A DNA stretch of 64,000 nt. It comes from Paucibacter sp. TC2R-5. GTDB lineage: Bacteria > Pseudomonadota > Gammaproteobacteria > Burkholderiales > Burkholderiaceae_C. The first letter of the stretch is position 1. Each line of letters starts with the position of its first letter. The DNA lies in NCBI RefSeq assembly GCF_025717605.1, contig NZ_JAJIRQ010000004.1, positions 8,804-72,803 on the forward strand. The letters run 5' to 3'. Below are positions 61,832 through 64,000 of this stretch, in pieces. The notes beneath the pieces were generated by a model. That model had not been told where the DNA came from, ran no database searches, and was given only the letters and a program-made list of their open reading frames with translations. Position numbers and translations under genes: made by a program.

Positions 61832-62968
61832 ATGAAGCGCTTCTCGATGACTTTGCTGGCAAGCCATCTGTTGATGGCCTTGGGCGCAGGTAACGCGGCT
61901 GCGGCCAGCAGCTGGACCATCACCGATCTGGGCTCGGCCTATAACGTGCAAACCATGGCCTTGAACGATCAAGGCGCGGTCATCCTGGGCAACCGCATTC
62001 TGAGCCCCGTGGCCGGCGGCGGTTACGCGGTCACAGAAGTCTTCAATGCGCAGGGCAATGCCAATAACTTCGCCCTCTACGGCATCAATAACAGCAACAC
62101 CGTGATCGGGGTGGATCGCAACGCGGGCTCGTCGCAAGCCTTTGTCTGGCAAGCCGGTGTCAGGACCAATTTGCCGCGCTTGGCGAATTGGGATCACTAT
62201 GTCTATTCCGAAGTGCGGCAAATCAATGCCAAGGGTCAGATCATCGGCAACACCGGTGATGGTGCTGCGATCTGGACGCCCGATGGCAGCGGCGGCTATG
62301 CCATCACGGAACTGGATAAATGGAGCACGGGCAGTGCCATCAATGACGCCGGCATGGGCCTGATGAGCAATTTCAATTCACCCACGGCTAGTTTCCAAAC
62401 TGGCTATTCAAACGGGGTGGGCGGCACGACTTTTGTGCCCGAGCGGGCTGGCTATAGGCCGGCGGGCGCGGCCATCAACAATTCGAACACGGTGGCCGGC
62501 GCGGCTTTTTATGAAGCGGCGGGCTATAGCTGGAACCAGACCTATGTCTGGCAGGGCAGCACGGTGACGCCCTTGCCGGTCAGTGCCACGGCGGCCAATT
62601 GGCAGATGAATGTCGGCGGTGTCGGCGGCATCAACGAAGCCAACACCATCGTCGGTTATGGCTCTTACGGCCCCTATGACGAGCGGGCCATGATGTGGAC
62701 ACCGGGCGCCTTGGGCTGGAACGAGATCGACCTGAATACCGTGGCCTACACGGGGGCAAGTTTTGGCAAGCTGACCCAAGCAAGAGCCATCAATGAGAGC
62801 GGGCAAATCCTCGGCGCCGGTGATTACTTCGACAAGGCCAGCGGCCAATGGGGCCAGCATGTTTTCTTGCTCACGCCGGTGCCGGAGGCGACCAGTTCGG
62901 CCATGTTCGTGGTGGGCTTGCTGAGCCTGTTTGGATTGATGCGGCGGCGGCAGCTTCGCGCCGGGTAA
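61832..62968 (+). CDS. PEP-CTERM protein with HAF-like repeats
   Basis: A 378-residue exported protein. The signal peptide is MKRFSMTLLASHLLMALGAG; AAGGGGG precedes the ATG at 61832, while starts at 61814 (ATG) and 61784 (GTG) are possible. Repeats of the form ALNDQGAVILGN, GINNSNTVIGV, INAKGQIIGN, INNSNTVAGA, INEANTIVGYG and INESGQILGAG mark HAF-type repeat units. The sorting signal is a variant VPEATSSAMF (PEA, not PEP), then a hydrophobic stretch and the basic RRRQLRAG. It is unrelated in position to the decarboxylase operon upstream. Confidence 0.85.
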   Translation: MKRFSMTLLASHLLMALGAGNAAAASSWTITDLGSAYNVQTMALNDQGAVILGNRILSPVAGGGYAVTEVFNAQGNANNFALYGINNSNTVIGVDRNAGSSQAFVWQAGVRTNLPRLANWDHYVYSEVRQINAKGQIIGNTGDGAAIWTPDGSGGYAITELDKWSTGSAINDAGMGLMSNFNSPTASFQTGYSNGVGGTTFVPERAGYRPAGAAINNSNTVAGAAFYEAAGYSWNQTYVWQGSTVTPLPVSATAANWQMNVGGVGGINEANTIVGYGSYGPYDERAMMWTPGALGWNEIDLNTVAYTGASFGKLTQARAINESGQILGAGDYFDKASGQWGQHVFLLTPVPEATSSAMFVVGLLSLFGLMRRRQLRAG

Positions 62969-62988
62969 GACTCGCAGCCCCCAAAAGA

Positions 62989-63026
62989 GAAACCCGCAGG
63001 GCTTGCGCGCTGCGGGTTTCCTTTTT
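62989..63026. terminator. Bidirectional rho-independent terminator
   Basis: GAAACCCGCAG (62989-62999) and CTGCGGGTTTC (63010-63020) form a perfect eleven-base stem with a ten-base loop. T-rich sequence follows on the plus strand (63022-63026) and on the minus strand (TCTTTT). It separates the PEP-CTERM gene from the convergent oxidoreductase gene. Confidence 0.92.
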
Positions 63027-63044
63027 ACTTCATGCCGGCTCAGT

Positions 63045-64000
63045 TCAAGCAGCGGCCTTCCACTGCGCCATCAGCCCGTCCCACTTGCTGCGGGCCGCAT
63101 GCACATGGCGCTCCTTGACATGGCCGTAACCGCGAATCTCCTCGGGGATGCGGGCAATCTCGGTAGCCAAGCTCAGGCGCTCAGTTGTCAAGCCCTTGGC
63201 CAGAATCGCTTCGATGCTGGCGCGGTACTCTTCAATCAAGGCGCGTTCCATCTTGCGCTCGGCTGTGTAGCCGAAGATGTCAAACGTGCCGCCGCGCAGG
63301 CCCTTGAACTTGGCCAGCAGGCCAAACGCAGGGCGGATCCAGCCGCCCATCTGCTGCTTGATCAACTCGCCCTTGGCGTTCTTCTTGGCCAAGAGTGGTG
63401 GCGCCAAATGATGGACCAGCTTGTAGTCGCCTTCGAACTGGCTGGCCACTTGATCCAGGAACTTCTGGTCGGTGTGCAGGCGCGCGACTTCGTACTCGTC
63501 CTTGTAGGCCATCAGCTTGAACAGATATCGGGCCACCGCCTCGGTCAGCTTGTTCGAGACGCCACCCAACTTGTCTTCGGCTGCGCGCACCTTCTCGACG
63601 AAGGCTTTGTAGCTCTCTGCATAGGCCGGGTCTTGGTAGTCAACCAAGAAGTCGATGCGCTTGGAGAACATCTCGTCCAGCGCTGGGCGCTTGACGATGT
63701 TGATGATCTGGCGCGCCTCGAACAGCGCCCGCACGGCAGCCAGATCCTGCGCGCAGTGACGGCCCCATTCAAAGGCGATCTTGTTGTTCTCGATCTGCAC
63801 ATTGTTCAGCTCGATCGCCCGCATCAGCGCCGCATAGCTCAAGGGCACGCGGCCTTGCTGCCAAGCATAGCCCAGCATCAGCGGGTTGGTGTAGAGCGAG
63901 TCGCCGACCAGCTTGACCGCTACTTCCTCAGCGTCAAACATGCCGACGCCGGCCTTGCCAACGGCCGCCGCCACGGCGCTCTCGCAAGCAGCGCCTGGGA
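63045..64000 (-). CDS. Indolepyruvate ferredoxin oxidoreductase, long form (C-terminal part, cut by window edge)
   Basis: The last 318 or so residues of a fused indolepyruvate ferredoxin oxidoreductase are visible; the frame runs on past the right edge. The reading at the edge starts CESAVAAAVGKAGVGMFDAE and continues with VAVKLVGDSLYTNPLMLGYA, NIVKRPALDEMFSKRIDFL, GGWIRPAFGLLAKFKGLRGG and EIRGYGHVKERHVHAARSKW, the usual DUF6537-type C-terminal domain. The whole enzyme (about 1150 residues) oxidises aryl pyruvates to acyl-CoA with ferredoxin. The N-terminal TPP domains lie outside the window. Confidence 0.9.
   Translation of the reverse strand, partial: PGAACESAVAAAVGKAGVGMFDAEEVAVKLVGDSLYTNPLMLGYAWQQGRVPLSYAALMRAIELNNVQIENNKIAFEWGRHCAQDLAAVRALFEARQIINIVKRPALDEMFSKRIDFLVDYQDPAYAESYKAFVEKVRAAEDKLGGVSNKLTEAVARYLFKLMAYKDEYEVARLHTDQKFLDQVASQFEGDYKLVHHLAPPLLAKKNAKGELIKQQMGGWIRPAFGLLAKFKGLRGGTFDIFGYTAERKMERALIEEYRASIEAILAKGLTTERLSLATEIARIPEEIRGYGHVKERHVHAARSKWDGLMAQWKAAA

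Overview
The window is GC-rich bacterial DNA with the gene content of a betaproteobacterium of the order Burkholderiales, probably of the Roseateles, Paucibacter or Rubrivivax type. The signs are four PEP-CTERM surface proteins, paired DUF3300 and DUF2950 proteins, paired YceI proteins with a cytochrome b561, a fused long-form indolepyruvate ferredoxin oxidoreductase, and an ABC permease fused to an M1 peptidase. The genus is inferred, not proven. No rRNA gene, intact tRNA gene, IS element or CRISPR array was seen.

Layout. 1-800: the left edge looks like the end of an integron cassette array, with two attC-like sites flanking a small DinB-fold gene. 1-12.6 kb: mostly housekeeping and export functions (M28 peptidase, S9 peptidase, AEC transporter, PhoD-type phosphatase, Rep helicase, a SulP-STAS-cyclic-nucleotide-binding fusion, an FKBP prolyl isomerase). 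12.6-14.2 kb: a loose region with a small membrane protein and a Cys-rich protein. 14.2-23 kb: a sulfatase island with an octaheme cytochrome c carrying a TPR tail, a secreted HAD phosphatase, two secreted sulfatases and an outer-membrane barrel. Between the sulfatases lie two broken genes, one a decayed copy of the cytochrome.

23.6-32.5 kb: a periplasmic binding protein, a two-gene PEP-CTERM operon, a LuxR-type regulator with a TPR-like body, the DUF2950/DUF3300 pair and a MipA-like porin. 32.7-35 kb: a sugar isomerase and kinase pair, translationally coupled. 35.3-42.7 kb: a LytS/LytTR two-component system with a small membrane protein, separated by a strong terminator from an ABC ATPase and a permease-M1 peptidase fusion. 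42.8-48.1 kb: a DNRLRE remnant, a PEP-CTERM gene with a candidate sigma-54 promoter, cytochrome b561 plus two YceI proteins, a PhnZ-like HD oxygenase and an atypical metallo-beta-lactamase-fold protein.

48.4-54.5 kb: a patatin lipoprotein followed by TolC, HlyD and two ABC-2 permeases with no ATPase beside them. 54.7-61.7 kb: an ornithine decarboxylase and polyamine module made of decarboxylase, PotE antiporter, periplasmic binding protein and a second decarboxylase. 61.8-64 kb: a fourth PEP-CTERM protein and the 3' part of an indolepyruvate ferredoxin oxidoreductase gene cut by the window edge.

The most unusual items are the cassette with attC sites, the sulfatase/multiheme cytochrome island with its wreckage, the doubled ornithine decarboxylase locus with an embedded binding protein, and the LytSR/ABC-M1 locus. 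All assignments come from reading the sequence; no database search was possible.
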